Positions 1 to 12,475 of a stretch of 64,000 nucleotides of DNA are shown one piece after another; position 1 is the stretch's first letter; each line of letters starts with the position of its first letter. The stretch lies in assembly GCA_949126835.1 (NCBI GenBank), contig OX421506.1:13922284-13986283 (forward strand), read 5' to 3'. The DNA comes from Anisus vortex (Eukaryota > Mollusca > Gastropoda > Planorbidae). The notes beneath the pieces were generated by a model. It saw nothing but the letters and a program-made list of their open reading frames with translations, was not told the origin of the DNA and did not search any database. The position numbers and the translations under genes were made by a program.

Positions 1-80
1 ACCACGGATGAGCGTAGGACGCAATAATCTTCTCTAGGAGCGTTGTAATGTATAAGATAAGATAAGATAAGAAGTCTGAA
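1..80 (+). mobile_element. 3' end of LINE family A (GATAA-tailed), copy 1
   Basis: Matches the extreme 3' end shared by the other family-A copies (ACCACGGATGAGCGTAGGAC then ATAATCTTCT) and finishes in a run of ATAAGATAAGATAAGA. It is cut by the window edge. Confidence 0.7.
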
Positions 81-189
81 AACCTTATTACACTTGCAAA
101 GTGAAGCTATTGTATTAAAACTTTCAATAGTAGAAGGTCGAGTAAATGTGCTGCGGAGGATTATTGGAACGTGGTGTTGTATTTCTACA

Positions 190-475
190 TGGGGCTATGT
201 GGCCGAACCCAGTGTGTTCGACTGACGATCCGAAGGTTCTGGGTTCGAATCATGGTGGAGGCCAGGAATTTTTCTCGGGACAAGGGTATCCCTGAGTCTG
301 CCCAGCTCTGATGGGTAGGCCTACCTGACATTAGTAGGGGTAAAGTAAATGCGGATGGGCATTGTGCTGGTCACACAATCCCCTAGTATGCAGTGGCCAC
401 AGAAACTGGTGAACGCTGCTTCATCGGCAGTATGATCAGTCCGTTTGGTCCGAAGGGTACTTTACTTTACTATAT
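190..475 (+). mobile_element. tRNA-derived SINE, copy 1
   Basis: Head with polymerase III B box GGTTCGAATC at 242-251, body with TCCCTGAGTCTGCCCAGCTC and CACAGAAACTGGTGAACGC, tail TACTTTACTTTAC. The most complete of several copies. It carries TAGGCCTA at 316-323 where three siblings read TA. Confidence 0.75.
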
Positions 476-1319
476 TTATACTTCTACTATACTTCTACCA
501 TATTGACTGTAGGTAGGCTACAGTGTTGTGTCTACTGATCCATTTATTTCCGTTGAAAAATTGTATATAGTCTATAGACTATATATATATATATAAATTC
601 GTTGAAAAGTTGTTTGTGTCTATAAAAGTGAACTGCTCCATGTCTATCAATACGTATTTGTGCATAACACTACTTGTACGATAATAAGCCAAACGAGTGA
701 ATGTAGCCATGATAAACTCCTCAATACAGTTTTGTCCTAGCAAGAAAAACAGCCACTGGATCTATGTAATAGACGGTGTAGAGTTACAATGCAGGCACAA
801 TACAGCCTTTAGTGTTTCCATGTGTTGTTGTTGTTGTCTCTGTCGTCATCCTTCAAACTGTTGGACATTATCACAATGAAGGGGGGAGGTAATCGTGATA
901 AGACTCATGCGATTTTAATTCTACTTAAATATACGTGACGCCAATTAGTGGCCAAAACAAATTAAATGCTGGAAAATGTCTTTCTATCCCCAAACCCTGG
1001 TAAAATAAAAGGGTTGTGGGGGAGGTGGGGAAAGAATAAAAATGTTATCACACATTGCACGAGAAATCTGAAGCGGCAATTTTGTGTAAAGCGAATAGAG
1101 ATTTCTGTGTAGCGCGCGGTAAAGCATGTTGGAATGCTAAACTGTTTATCAGGTTCGAAAAGTGAAGAAAAAAAAAAGTGATAATTTTTTTTTTCCGGGT
1201 TTGGAGAGTGTCCTTGAGGTTATACAGCTCTGGTATCTACAGGACATCATAAGGAAAGACACGCATTAGCCGGCCACACAATCTTTATTGGCTAAATTGG
1301 TGTAAAAATAAATATAAGC
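476..1319. other. No gene seen
   Basis: AT-rich; a short (TA)n run near 570-595. The 60-codon plus-strand frame at 697-879 has no recognisable feature. Confidence 0.6.
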
Positions 1320-1790
1320 TTACGTTTCTTTACTATGTGAAGTGAATGTTTTTAGCATTGACTTAAACAAAATACAATTTTCTGGTAAACATTACCCCTT
1401 CTTTACCCATGGTGATCAAGTATGAAAACGACAGATACGCTTACATTAAGAGCACACAGGTGGGCTGACTAATGGGGAACAGCCCGATTTGATATTCCGA
1501 GGATCATTGAACTGCCGAGAGGCTCCGAGACTCGGTGGGGAGGAAGCAATGAGCGCAACAGCCCGACTCATCCCCGCCCTGGTGCATGGATGTCCAAGCC
1601 TATAGTCTTGAATTAGTGCTACCGGGTGACAATACAGGTAAGCCTATAAGAGCGAGCCACCACTATAATGATCCAAGGGGAGTTCCCCTAGTGGGGAACA
1701 GAAGTGTAGTGCATGTACTGCGGAGAACGTACTCTACGCGACGCGGCACGCGGGGTGGCTATTAGCGGCTAGTCTCGGACAGGATCTTGG
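1320..1790 (+). repeat. Dispersed repeat family B, copy 1
   Basis: Shares with 39890-40350 the blocks CTTCTTTACCCATG, CACACAGG, GAGGAAG, GAGCGAGCCACCA (here) / GAGTGAGCCACCA, TAATGATCC, GAAGTGTAGTGCATGT and CTCGGACAGGAT. No coding sequence and no terminal repeats were recognised. It is GC-richer than its surroundings. Confidence 0.6.
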
Positions 1791-1849
1791 TTTTCCTAAC
1801 CCTTTGATCCAACCATTAACATTGTTGCTCCCTAGACATAAGAGCATAA

Positions 1850-2240
1850 CCCTTATACATTACAGACGCTCCTTCTATAAAGAAGATTATTGTGTCCTAC
1901 GCCCATCCGTGGTCCGAGTCTAGGCTTGCATTTTTATTAATGTTTTAAATGATGTTAAGTTACTGGTTTTCCGATTGCCACTCGGGAAGAAAGAGTACTT
2001 GTACTTATATGCATTTGTTCTCGCATAGGGGAAAAGGAAAGTGTTTTTGTCTTTATGTTTTTCTGAGCTTTGCTACAGGTTGTTGTTGGGTTGTATTTCT
2101 AAATTAGAGTTTAATGCCTTTTGTATTATTACTACTTTACTCTTAGCCCTTCTGTCCTCTAGTGTTTCTAGGTTTATTGATTTGACAAATGGTGTTACTC
2201 TTGTTAATTGGGAATATTCACTAATTACACAGATAGATTT
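1850..2240 (-). mobile_element. 5'-truncated LINE family A, copy 2
   Basis: Minus-strand copy. Reading inwards it encodes a degraded reverse-transcriptase C-terminus including NLETLEDRRAKSKVVII and ALNSNLEIQPNNNL, then the common 3' UTR ending at 1850. No intact ORF. Confidence 0.75.
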
Positions 2241-3988
2241 GATTTTATAAATTACAGGTAGATGCATAGCAAATATGATATCGAAATTTGTGTATATAAA
2301 GATACTTTTTTTCCCTTAAATTTGCCAAAGTTTGTTGCGGTAAAAAAATCTACTAGGAAATGAGGTTTTGTGTTATTGTGCCCATCAAAGTTCAATACGT
2401 CACACATAGTAAGGTTCACTGTGAATTTTGTTTTCTACCTATAATGGCTTGCTTCCGAGCGTGATAAGAAAAAAAGAAAGAATTTGAGCTTCACGAGAGG
2501 CAGGATAACGCCGCTGGTCGTCTAATTACTGCTTGACGCGTTGTAACAAGCTAATCAACGAACTCACGTCAACGCGAGTAGACACCAACCTTTTTTTTTT
2601 TATAGTACTGATTTAAACCCAGGTTAACCTATTTTTATATAGTGGCACAGGTAGACTAGAGTGTTGTTGTGGTTGTTAACACCTTAAGTCGATACACGTT
2701 TAGTAACTATCCAAAATTAATTCATTATCACGTTAAATGGCCTTTTGCCAACATTAGCTTTTGCGTTCACGTTTAAAAGTTGTATCTCCGCCAACATTAT
2801 TACAGATAGCACGCTAAAACGTTGTATGCCAACATTAGTTTATGTACATGTTAAAATTGTATGCCAAACGGCAATAATTCACCAGTTTCTGCGGCCACGG
2901 CATACTAGGGGATAGTGTGGCCATCACAATTCCCAGCCGCCTTTACTTGACCCCAACTAATGTCGGCTACCCATCAGAGCTGGGTAGACTCGGCGACACC
3001 CTAAAAAATCCTAGTCTTCACCAGGATTCGAAACCAGAACCTTCAGTCCGACAGACGAACGCGCTAATGCTCGGCCTACGTACCACCCTTCAAATAGTAG
3101 ACTCATTAAACTAATTTATAATATACTTCTTTAATTTATCTAGAGGGTCTGGCATTAAGCCTACCTTAGACAGAAGTGTGTAAGTGTGTTTATGAGAATG
3201 TTAAACGGGACATTTATTAAAAAAAATATTATGGGAAAGGAAATCGGGGAAAAAATGTTGCCATACAAAAGCATGCTGGTAAACAAATAGTGGGACAATA
3301 TTGTATCATTCATTTCCTTTTTAATGTACTTAAGTTGATGGAGCAGTACTTAATATTATAGGCCTATCCGTCGAGAAACCAATGATGATCTCAATTTTCT
3401 ACAAGAAACGAGAATATCCGTACAGGAGGTATGCAACAAGACTACAAGAATAATAAGTGACAGAGAAATGCAGAAGAATTTACAGTTAGGACAGTGTAAC
3501 AATAATATTATAATAATATATCATGGCTTTTGTTCTAGTTTGGAAATAGGCTACTAGAAGAAAATATACAGCAACAAAGAACCTAATCTCGAACAATAAA
3601 AATTAAATAAAAACCGGAAATACGTGTGTACAAATTAAATAACCTGAAAAATATCCAAATATTTTCTGTAAATCCTCGAGGACTTTTTTTTTTTGCTATT
3701 TACTAGAAAATCCGAAGACTTAACCCTTTTACAACCAACATGAAATAAATAAACAAAAGCGTATTTAATATAGGCCCTAAATATAAAATAATGTAATTTT
3801 TTTTTTAGTCTGCCATCAACTCTTGCTAATGTGTATTTTAATTGAATTTAGCCTATAGATCTAGTTTATTTAAAAGCACTTAGTTTAAAAACACTTATTT
3901 AAACTTCTAAACGTAAAAATCATGGAAAACCTATTGCCGTAGTGAAGTTGTGTCAATAGTTATAAATAAAGAAACGTATTGACTTGAC
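2241..3988. other. No gene seen apart from the SINE
   Basis: 2700-2870 shows three loose repeats around GTATGCCAACATTAG. The rest (3090-3988) is featureless AT-rich DNA. Confidence 0.55.
2878..3085 (-). mobile_element. tRNA-derived SINE, copy 2
   Basis: Minus-strand copy: CACCAGTTTCTGCGGCCACG through CAGAGCTGGGTAGACTC to the B-box region (GATTCGAAACC). Tail missing. Confidence 0.72.
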
Positions 3989-5760
3989 CAGGTGTCGGCA
4001 ACCTAAGGAACGTGTGAAAAAGTGGCACGCAGAGCGATGTTCAATGGCACGCGAAAGACCTCCGAGAGGTGTTTTTTTATTTATGAAAAAAACTAACATT
4101 TTCTTGACTGTTAAAGCCGATGTTTCTGAATGAAAGAGCGACACGTTTCAGTGAGTTGAACGCATTTACAAGGATGATGTAAAACAGCACTTGAACTGTT
4201 AGACCACTGGAATGGATTTGCATATATCTTGAGTGAAATCAATTTCAAAACATTTAACTATATGTACTTTCCATTATAACGGCATATATCAAGATTCTAA
4301 GATAAATAGTTGGGATCTTTCAGAGGTATATCGAAGCACTCAAAGCGGAGTTCACAAACAAAGGCAAGACTTTGAGATTCATGGACTCATTTTACATAAT
4401 TTTCCCTTCAAGCCTAACTGGCTTGATCTTACTACAACCTTCACAGATGTAGATGTTTTGTCTTTAACGGAGGGATATTGGCGATTTTAAAACGCAGCCA
4501 GTTGAAATGAATGAAAAAAAAAATGGCCATCGAAATGTGACAATTAGCCTAATTGTGTTCAGTATTTACATCACATGAAAGTCGTATTAAGCATTCAAAG
4601 AGGTCACTTACACTTCACTGCTAAAAAACAACTATTTATGTATCTGTCATTATAAATTAGCGAAGAGTATTTAAGACTCGGGGCTCATTAATTGATACAG
4701 ACGAACTACTTTTAAAATGGTTTTTTTGCTTATATTCTATAATTAGACAAAATATAGGTAGCCTAGGCTAATTATCAAACAAAATTTGCTTTTATTAACT
4801 TAATAAATATATGAGATTTTTTAATAGCATTATATTATGCAAGTGTTGTAATTATTCATGTTTAAAAGTTAAACTCCTTAAGGTTAAATGGACAAACAAT
4901 TAATGCAGGAAATGTTTATTTACAACTGTTTAACGTAAATTAATTTTATACTTCTAATATATAAATTTGAAACAAATACCATAATGCTGGATTTATATAA
5001 AGAAATAATAATTAGTCAGTAATAGCCTATTTGTTATATTAAAAAACATACATTTTTGGCGTCACTGTTGAATCTAATTTAGATCATTTATTTTAATTGA
5101 AGGGAGGTAATTAACCCACTTTTTTTGCTCTAACATTTCTAATATTATGTGTCCTTGTTGTTTTAAAAAAAAAAAAAAACGAAATGGTCTACAATTTATA
5201 ATTCATAATAACCAAACTGTAAATAGTAGTTGAAAATTATATAAATATTAGGCTATATGACTAAAAAATTAGGCCCTATATGCACATTTTTTAAATATTA
5301 CATTAACTACCCAGTTTGTATGATAACTACGTATCAGTTCCTCTTAACGTTAATGGATTGCAATACTTTATGTAAAAATAAAAAAAGAACTGAGAACAAA
5401 ATATGATAATTAATATTAGCTTTGCTATATCCTTATCTTGACAACCAAATGCTAATATTTACAAAATAGTTACATAAATGTGAAAGTTTGGTAATAAAAT
5501 TGTGTATTAAGTATACAAGGTTGATAATCACAAACACGTACTTTTTAAAAATTAAATATAAAACGCATTACCGATTTTCTCTATAGATTTCCTTTGCTTT
5601 TGGCCTTGGTCTTGCTACGGAGTAAAATTAATTTTCTTATAAAAAATAATCAAACAACTATGCCTTATAATAGGGCAGGTTGACTTGTAGGCTGCTGGCA
5701 CGCTGAATGATTTAGAAATCCTAGTTTGGCACACTGTTAGCAAAAGGTTGCCGACCCCTG
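3989..5760 (+). mobile_element. hAT-like DNA transposon relic, 1.77 kb, with terminal inverted repeats
   Basis: Begins CAGGTGTCGGCAACCTAAGG and ends CAAAAGGTTGCCGACCCCTG, inverted repeats of the CAGGGGTCGGCAACC type. Flanks GACTTGAC (3981-3988) and GCCTAGAC (5761-5768) agree at 6 of 8 positions, as expected for an old 8-bp hAT target duplication. The interior is very AT-rich. One 85-codon frame at 4233-4490 may be the last trace of a transposase, but no DDE or RNase H motif is visible. Not active. Confidence 0.72.
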
Positions 5761-6324
5761 GCCTAGACTATAATATCTAAAGTAAGAAACGCGCAATTTA
5801 AATCAAAATTAGCGTGTGATGTTGTTTATAAGCGATGTTTGTTCTGCAATATTGCTACAAAAATATTGTTCTGTGCCACCAACAAAAACAAAAATTGACG
5901 CTAAGTAAATAGAAAGATTAACACACCTTGGAAAATGTGTTAGCCATGTGCGTGTAATAAGAATAGAACTATAGGCCTACCAATATAATCGTTACTTAGA
6001 ACTTTATTTATTTTTATTTTTTTTTTGCGGGCTACAATTTTATGATAGGCCTAGGGCTGAAAATTAGATATATTGTGTTGTTACCGTCTTAAAGTCTTTA
6101 ATCCAAATTTTGGATCGATAGGATGACGGAAGGTCTGAAACATTGGCCTACATACATAGGCCTTAAATTACATACACCATACACAGTTTTGCGACGTTAA
6201 TATAAAGGATTTAATAAGGTTGATTTACACATAGACTTATATTTCTAATATAAAATCATTAGGCCTATACGTTAGGTACAATCTGCATTTTATTTTAATT
6301 TTAATAACACACAAAACAAATTCA

Positions 6325-6752
6325 GAAAAGAGCTACTAGCGAATATTCAAAACTGACAAGAGTAGCCTAACACCAATAATCAAATCACTAAATCTAGAAA
6401 CACTAGAGGACAGAAGGGCAAAGTGTACAGTAGTTATAATACATAAGGCATTAAACTTTAATTTCGAAATACAACCCAATAACAACCTGTTGCAATGCTC
6501 AGATAAACATAAGGACAAAAAACTTTCCATATGGCAGAACAAATACATAAGTAGTAGGCTACTCTTTCTTCCCGAGCGGCATTCGGGCATGGAATGGGTT
6601 TCCTGAACAAACCAAGAAAACCGGTAGGCCTAACTTAACATCATTTAAAACATTAATAAAGAAGCAGGACCATACTCGGACCACGGATGAACGTAGGACG
6701 CAATAATCTTCTTTGTAGAAGGAGCGTCTGTTTGTATAAGAAAAGATAAAAT
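6325..6752 (+). mobile_element. 5'-truncated LINE family A, copy 3
   Basis: Carries the reverse-transcriptase tail region (SLNLETLEDRRAK-like), the FFPSGIRAWNGLP-like block, the 3' UTR and an AAGATAAAATAAGAT tail. Compared with its siblings it has extra GCCTA or GGCCTA at 6363-6369 and 6625-6632. Confidence 0.78.
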
Positions 6753-6767
6753 AAGATGTCTAATAAA

Positions 6768-7173
6768 TAACGCAATTGACAAGAGTAACACAATTATTCA
6801 AATCACTAAACCTAGAAACACTTGAGGACAGAAGGGCAAAGAGTAAAGTAGTAATAATACATAAGGCATTAAACTCTAATTTAGAAATAGGCCTATAACC
6901 CAATAACAACCTGTTGCAAAGCTCGGATAAACATAAAGACAAAAACACCTTCCTTGTCCATTATGCGAGAACAAATGCATTTAAGTAGGCCTACTCTTTT
7001 TTCCTGAGTGGCATTCGGGCATGGAATGGGTTACCTGAAACAAACCAGGAAAACCAGTAACTTAGCATCATTTAAAACATCAATAAATATGCAAGACTAG
7101 ACTCGGACCACGGATGAGCGTAGGACGCAATAATCTTCTTTATAGAATGTAATGTATACGATAAGATAAAATA
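6768..7173 (+). mobile_element. 5'-truncated LINE family A, copy 4
   Basis: Second copy directly downstream of copy 3 in the same orientation, with the same coding remnant and tail. TAGGCCTA is present at 6888-6895 and 6986-6993 where sibling copies read only TA. Confidence 0.78.
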
Positions 7174-8591
7174 ATGGTTATTTTTTTTACCATTGTTTTT
7201 CCAAATACACTAGTATTTGAGAAGTTCAGCAATAGCTTAATAGTTGTGTAGTTTAGCAATAATACATTTGTTTGCGATAATCCCAATCTTTTGTTGTTAT
7301 TCTTGCTGTTTGCTAGGCTACATCATAGATACACATAGATATCTATGGCTACATTTAAACCTGAGCTATATGCTATGCATTTGAAATTTGACTTTTTGTA
7401 TGTTCATGTGTTTAATTAGGCCTAAATAGTAAAATTGCTCATGGGGACGTCACGACTGGGGGAAGGGAGAAGAGAGTCAAAATTGTGACAAAATGTGACC
7501 GGAATAGCGGCATGTTTAAAATTTGTGAAGTCCCTTCAAAACAATGTCGTAGCCTACATTTAAATGAAAGGTCCGCATTAAGCTTCACTTAATTAAAACA
7601 TAATGATTATAAGAGAATTTGGTTATAGGTAGGCTAATATGGATTTAGACTCTAGCAGTTTTAGAGAGATATTTTCACACTTAATTTTTTTACTAAATAG
7701 GGCCTACATAGGGCCTACAACAATGACAATAAAAACATGTACATTTTGATAGTGGAAATATTTTTTTTTGGGGGGATGCCAAGTTTTGTGACGTCAAATA
7801 GGAAAAAGGGGGGTCTGACTTTTTGTGACGATTTGTGACGACGGGAGAACAAGTACGGGGGCGGGCTAAACAGATGAAACAAGCGCGACGTCTTTTACGG
7901 ACGGCTCCCATGCAATATTGGGTGGCATTGTAACAGTACAATCTAATAGTCTATTACATGTAGGGCCTATACTATATCGTATGTAGGCCACAATGAAAGG
8001 ACGATGTATGTAGGCTAACATTTGTCTCAATGTAAAACATTAAACTAGCAACATTCTCTTACTGTAAAACTTTTTTGTTAAAATCTCTAAAACTCAACAC
8101 TTTAGGACTAGTAAGTCTAACAGTTAATGCATTTTTAGCTCAATCTATGCAACAAGGCACACAGCAAAGGGTTATAGCCTAACTCTTTTATTATTATTGT
8201 AAACTACAACTAATTTCGTTTTGTTCCATCTTGTAGTTTTTTTCTTTCCGCAATATTTTTAAAAAGATAATTTTTGCTCAACAAATTTAAATGAATGTTA
8301 CCTACACTAGCCTGATAGGCTTAGGCCTACTACTATAAAAAAAAAAAAGTATGTTTCTCTACTATAGGCAATAATTGGTAGTTCATTCTTTGGCACTATG
8401 CTTCATTTTTAGACCAACGGAGCACATTCATTTAAAGGCCAATTTTTTAAAGTTACGGTTAAGAAATAAACTATAAGGCCTAGTTTATTGGGCCTATTGT
8501 TTATCATTATAAACAGCCAACTTATTAACAATAGGGCCCACACTGAACATATCGGTTACCATATAGTCAAATACGTGTGTTATGAATTGGA
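7174..8591. other. No gene seen; G-rich blocks with TGACGTC motifs
   Basis: Two G-rich patches (7440-7510 and 7765-7910) share GTGACGTCA/GACGTCACGA and TTTTGTGAC motifs and may be the ends of an unrecognised DNA transposon. The 82-codon minus-strand frame at 7693-7941 overlaps one of them and looks fortuitous. Confidence 0.4.
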
Positions 8592-8800
8592 TCTTATCTT
8601 AGGCTATAGCCTATATTACAGACGCTCCTTCTATAAATAAGATAAATGCGTCCTACCCTCATCCGTGGTCCGAGTCTAGTCTTGCATCTTTATTAATGTT
8701 TTAAATTATGTTAAGTTATTAGCCTACTTGTTTTCCTGGTTTGTTAAGGCAACCCATTCCATGCCCGAATAATATCATTCGAGAAGAAAGAGTAGGCCTA
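8592..8800 (-). mobile_element. 5'-truncated LINE family A, copy 5
   Basis: Minus-strand copy of the 3' UTR and the last codons, broken at the FFPSG-like block. TAGGCCTA lies at 8793-8800. Confidence 0.7.
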
Positions 8801-9110
8801 TCCTACTAATATTGGATAGAATAAATCAAATGTGAATACGATAGAGCTTATGATTTGAGCCATATAAGCCTAGTCGCCTACCTATGAATATCCTTTTTTT
8901 TTTGCCCTTTCAATGACAATAGACACCTCGACCTAAGCTTAAATTTTTAGTTAGGCTACCCCTCCCTTTACACCCCCCCCCCTTCATCAATTCGATTTCA
9001 TTTAATCATAATAATCATTATAATCTAATAAGTAATGAGCAACTCCTAATGGGACAATTTCAATCCATGCACACCAATATTGATGATTTGATTGTGTAAT
9101 GTTCACTTAC

Positions 9111-9131
9111 CCCAATCAGAGCTGTCGCCAT
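9111..9131 (-). CDS. Possible first coding exon of an unseen minus-strand gene
   Basis: On the minus strand ATG at 9131 lies in a good start context (A at -3, G at +4) and encodes MATALIG, followed at once by a consensus donor GTAAGT at 9110-9105. Sequence upstream in the gene's direction (9230-9480) is GC-richer and contains GGGCGGG and GGGGCGGAC, GC-box-like motifs uncommon in this AT-rich window. Alternatively it is an internal exon after the AG at 9163-9162, reading a hydrophobic GASTILFTIMATALIG. No downstream exon was recognised between 1 and 9100, so the call rests only on start, splice donor and context. Confidence 0.2.
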
Positions 9132-10249
9132 GATGGTAAATAGAATCGTTGATGCTCCTAGTAAATGTCTGCATCAATTTTTGACCACCTTTAGAATGTC
9201 TCCCCCACAAAAAAAAACGTTTAGATTAGCTAGGTCGAGTGTTGCCCGCTACCCGCTACCCCCACAGCATGTCAATCAAATGGGCTTTGCTCTCAAGTGT
9301 TAAGACACGCCCACATAACGGGCACCTGCTTAGCGTTCTGACAGGGCACCCAATGAATCGCAGTCAGGAAAGGGCGGGCTCAGCAAACCCGACCTGTCAA
9401 AATAAATTGCCAGAAAAGTTTCTGATCCAATGTTTAAAAAAAAGTGTAGGCCTATAAACGATTGGGAGGAGGGGCGGACTGTAAACCTTCTAGTACAGTT
9501 TGAAATTGTTCCATGTTTTATAGTAGCATCTATTCAATCCTGATTGTTCATTTTACAGGGGAAAAAATAACATCTGACCTCTGTAATGATTGCAAAGGGG
9601 GTGGGAGAATAGTTCAAAAGCTGATCACGTGCTTCGATGTTATTTACTTGTTGCGTTACAAATAAATATTTTTAGCATGCGGCTATGCCAAAGGAAAACG
9701 TGTGTAAATGGCACCACACAAATATAGCATTTATAATGTTATCCATTAGCCTATAAGCTTATTATGACATATAACTGAGTCAATGTTAGACATGTAAGAC
9801 AGATGATATGCATGGCATGGTGGCTTGGACTCACATAGGCTAAGCCGTGATAAGCCTACATTCTAATCTTGGCAGTATGCCCACTGGGCAGTATTGCCTG
9901 TTGCCTACTGTGCAGTTTTGCCTACTAGGCCGTCTGACAAATGAAGTAGATCTCTCGTCATGACTATAATATAAATTAGGTGTGATGTAAGATAAATCCA
10001 GTTTGATGCTGCTAAATCATAGATTATATCTTTCTAGAAATCAAGTGCGGGACCTATTAGGTCTCATTAGCATTTTCCTTATTTCAAGAATTGATTAAAC
10101 CTCCCTCCCCCTTCTAGACACACACACACACAGACGTACACACACAGACATAGGCCAACAAACACATTAACGCACAGGGCATATCGATATGTAATAGTTG
10201 GATATTTTGAACAGTGGAAATCTGATGTTGACACGGTAGACTCTAAAAA

Positions 10250-10335
10250 TAATAGGCTTAATCATTCATAGACTTAATCATTCAAAGACTTAATCATTCA
10301 TAGACTTAATCATTCATAGACTGAATCATTCATAC
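10250..10335. repeat. 18-bp tandem repeat
   Basis: Five units of ACTTAATCATTCATAGAC type. Confidence 0.8.
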
Positions 10336-10417
10336 TTATTAGGACTATTTTTCAACATAATATTAAAAGAAACAAAATTAAACTTTGACGATTAGTCTAT
10401 CTATATAGGCCTATGGC

Positions 10418-10638
10418 CAGGGGCGAAGCCACAGGGGGGGGGGCTGAGGGGGGCTAAGCCCCCCCTGGAATTTTTGAAAAATTTGTTTTTCAACAGTTTT
10501 TTTCTTTAAATATGTACTAAATTCGCAAAAAATTAGTAAATGTTTATCACACGAAATTTCAGCCCCCTTGGAATTTGGTAAATGTTTGCCAAGCGACAGT
10601 TCAGCCCCTCCTGGAAAAAAATTCTGGCTTCGCCCCTG
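10418..10638 (+). mobile_element. 221-bp hAT-type MITE with G-rich interior
   Basis: CAGGGGCGAAGCCA at the left and TGGCTTCGCCCCTG at the right are perfect 14-bp inverted repeats. CCTATGGC flanks both sides exactly (10410-10417, 10639-10646). The interior contains repeated CCCCTGGAATTT-like segments. Confidence 0.82.
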
Positions 10639-10889
10639 CCTATGGCGTAAAGCTATTCTAACAATTTTTGTTTGTTCAGGTAAAGACCTGTCTCAGTGGG
10701 TTGCCCGAGTCTACCCTGAATTTATTGAGAAAGTAAAGATAGCCGGATAGTTTTCTGACCACACATTTGCCTTATATTTATATGCCGCTACAACAGAAAC
10801 TGTTGAGCGCTGCTTCCTTGTCCCAAAAGAACCTACCATGAAAAGGGATTCCTTTACATTATTAAGTTCTGTTATGATGTATGAGAGAG

Positions 10890-11045
10890 TAGGCCTACAG
10901 TTTATTCACGTGTTTCAAATATAGTAACTTTTTTTTTAATGTGTTGTAAATATCGTAAAGTTTATTATGTGTTCTAAATACATTAAAGTTTTTTTATGTG
11001 TTCTAAATACAGTAAAGTTATTTTATGTGTTCTAAATACAGTTTG
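10890..11045. repeat. About 31-bp minisatellite
   Basis: Four to five units of TTATGTGTTCTAAATACAGT with AAAGTT. Confidence 0.75.
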
Positions 11046-11447
11046 CACACTACGATCAATAGGCCTACCATAGTATAATAATATGTACCATTAATTACAC
11101 TTTTACGAACAAACTTATAGTAGGGATATAAAACATACAATAAGATAAAATAAAGATGATAAAACAAAAATTAAATTAAAACAAGTTGTGGTCACTAGTA
11201 GGCCTAAATCCGTCATTTTGACGGGCATAATAACTAGTAATATACAAATATGAATCAACAAAACGTGTAAACTTCACACCAATTCAGCCTTGTCAACAAA
11301 AGTTAATCAGACATATCTGCGGAGTAACCTTTCCACTAAATAACTGGATCTAGGGGGATTGAATTTAATCACTTTTTTTTACTATTACTATTATAATAAT
11401 ATGCATACGGTTAATCTCACCAATATAGTAAATAGTACAAAGTATCT

Positions 11448-11600
11448 AACGTGACCAGATTGTACACAGAACTGTGCAGTGCTATAGCCTCAGAACATGA
11501 CACGGAAACACATTATATTGTCATGTGCCCGCTGTATGGCAGATGGTTCCGACGACTATTCAAAATACCGGTGACATTGAAAACTAAAAGCCAATGCCTG
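11448..11600 (+). mobile_element. Possible LINE C-terminal fragment
   Basis: The plus-strand frame RLYTELCSAIASEHDTETHY then IVMCPLYGRWF has the C-x(n)-H-x(n)-CPLY arrangement seen at the end of RNase H-type LINE proteins. No flanking LINE sequence was recognised. Confidence 0.3.
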
Positions 11601-12099
11601 GCCCCCAAACCCCTCCGCTCATCACCCACCCCTACTCCGTGTCCATCATCATCATAGAATCATAGAAAGATGAAGACTGCGGTACGGCCGCTCAATATTA
11701 TATCCTAGTTATCATTTGATGAAGTGACAGAGTCAAACAAAGCTGAAGTAACACATGAGTGAGCAGATAACTTTTCCTTGTCCACCAGCGGCTCTCCATA
11801 CATTCAACGGTGAAAGGGAAATACGGCTCAATAAATTTGTTGTTATATTCTACCAAAGCACTTTGACTTGGCCAAGAGTTCAATTCCTGGCGAATTTTTT
11901 ATTGTACACACATTACTGGTGAGTTGTTACAAGAATGCAAAGTTTACTGTAACTATAGTGAAAATGTTCAGATGTATAAAAAATCAATCCGAATTTCCAT
12001 AAAAGCTTATGCCTAAGTATGAGTTGTTTATTGAAAAAGTTTATCTTGGTATTGTCAAATCTGTTTTAACATAAGGCTGTAAACAAATATAAACTCTGT

Positions 12100-12475
12100 A
12101 GCATTGTAAACATTATAGCACAGTTAACATTTACAACAAAGGAAACCGAATATTAACACCGCAAGACAATGTAAACATTGTAGCATAAACATGTTAACTT
12201 TACGACAAAGTAAACATTATGACAATGTAAATAAAATTTAATCATTGTAGCATTAACAATAAAGTAATGTTAACATTAGGCCCTACGACAAAGTAAACAT
12301 TATAGCAATATAAATAAAAGTGAGACATCGTAATTGTAGCATTAACAATATAGTAATGTTAACATTACGACAAAGCAAACATAATAGTGATGTAAATAAA
12401 ATTTAAACATTGTAGCATTAACAATGTAGCAATGTTAACATTAAGACAAAGTAAACATTATAGCAATGTAAAGGA
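12100..12475. repeat. About 80-bp AT-rich minisatellite, 4-5 diverged copies
   Basis: Units contain ATTGTAGCATTAACAAT, GTAATGTTAACATTACGAC and AAAGTAAACATTATAGCAA. Spacing varies between 76 and 89 bp. One unit carries an extra GGCCCTA at 12277-12285. Confidence 0.8.

Larger units (their letters stand above)
8801..10409. other. No firm gene; GC-richer block 9230-9480
   Basis: Contains the tentative minus-strand first exon and its GC-box-like upstream region. The remainder is AT-rich, with short CA repeats at 10120-10150. Confidence 0.5.

Noticed and set aside
4233..4490. 85-codon frame as an independent gene
   Set aside because: It lies within the hAT-like element, and the same region recurs in the inverted fragment at 15598-15951.
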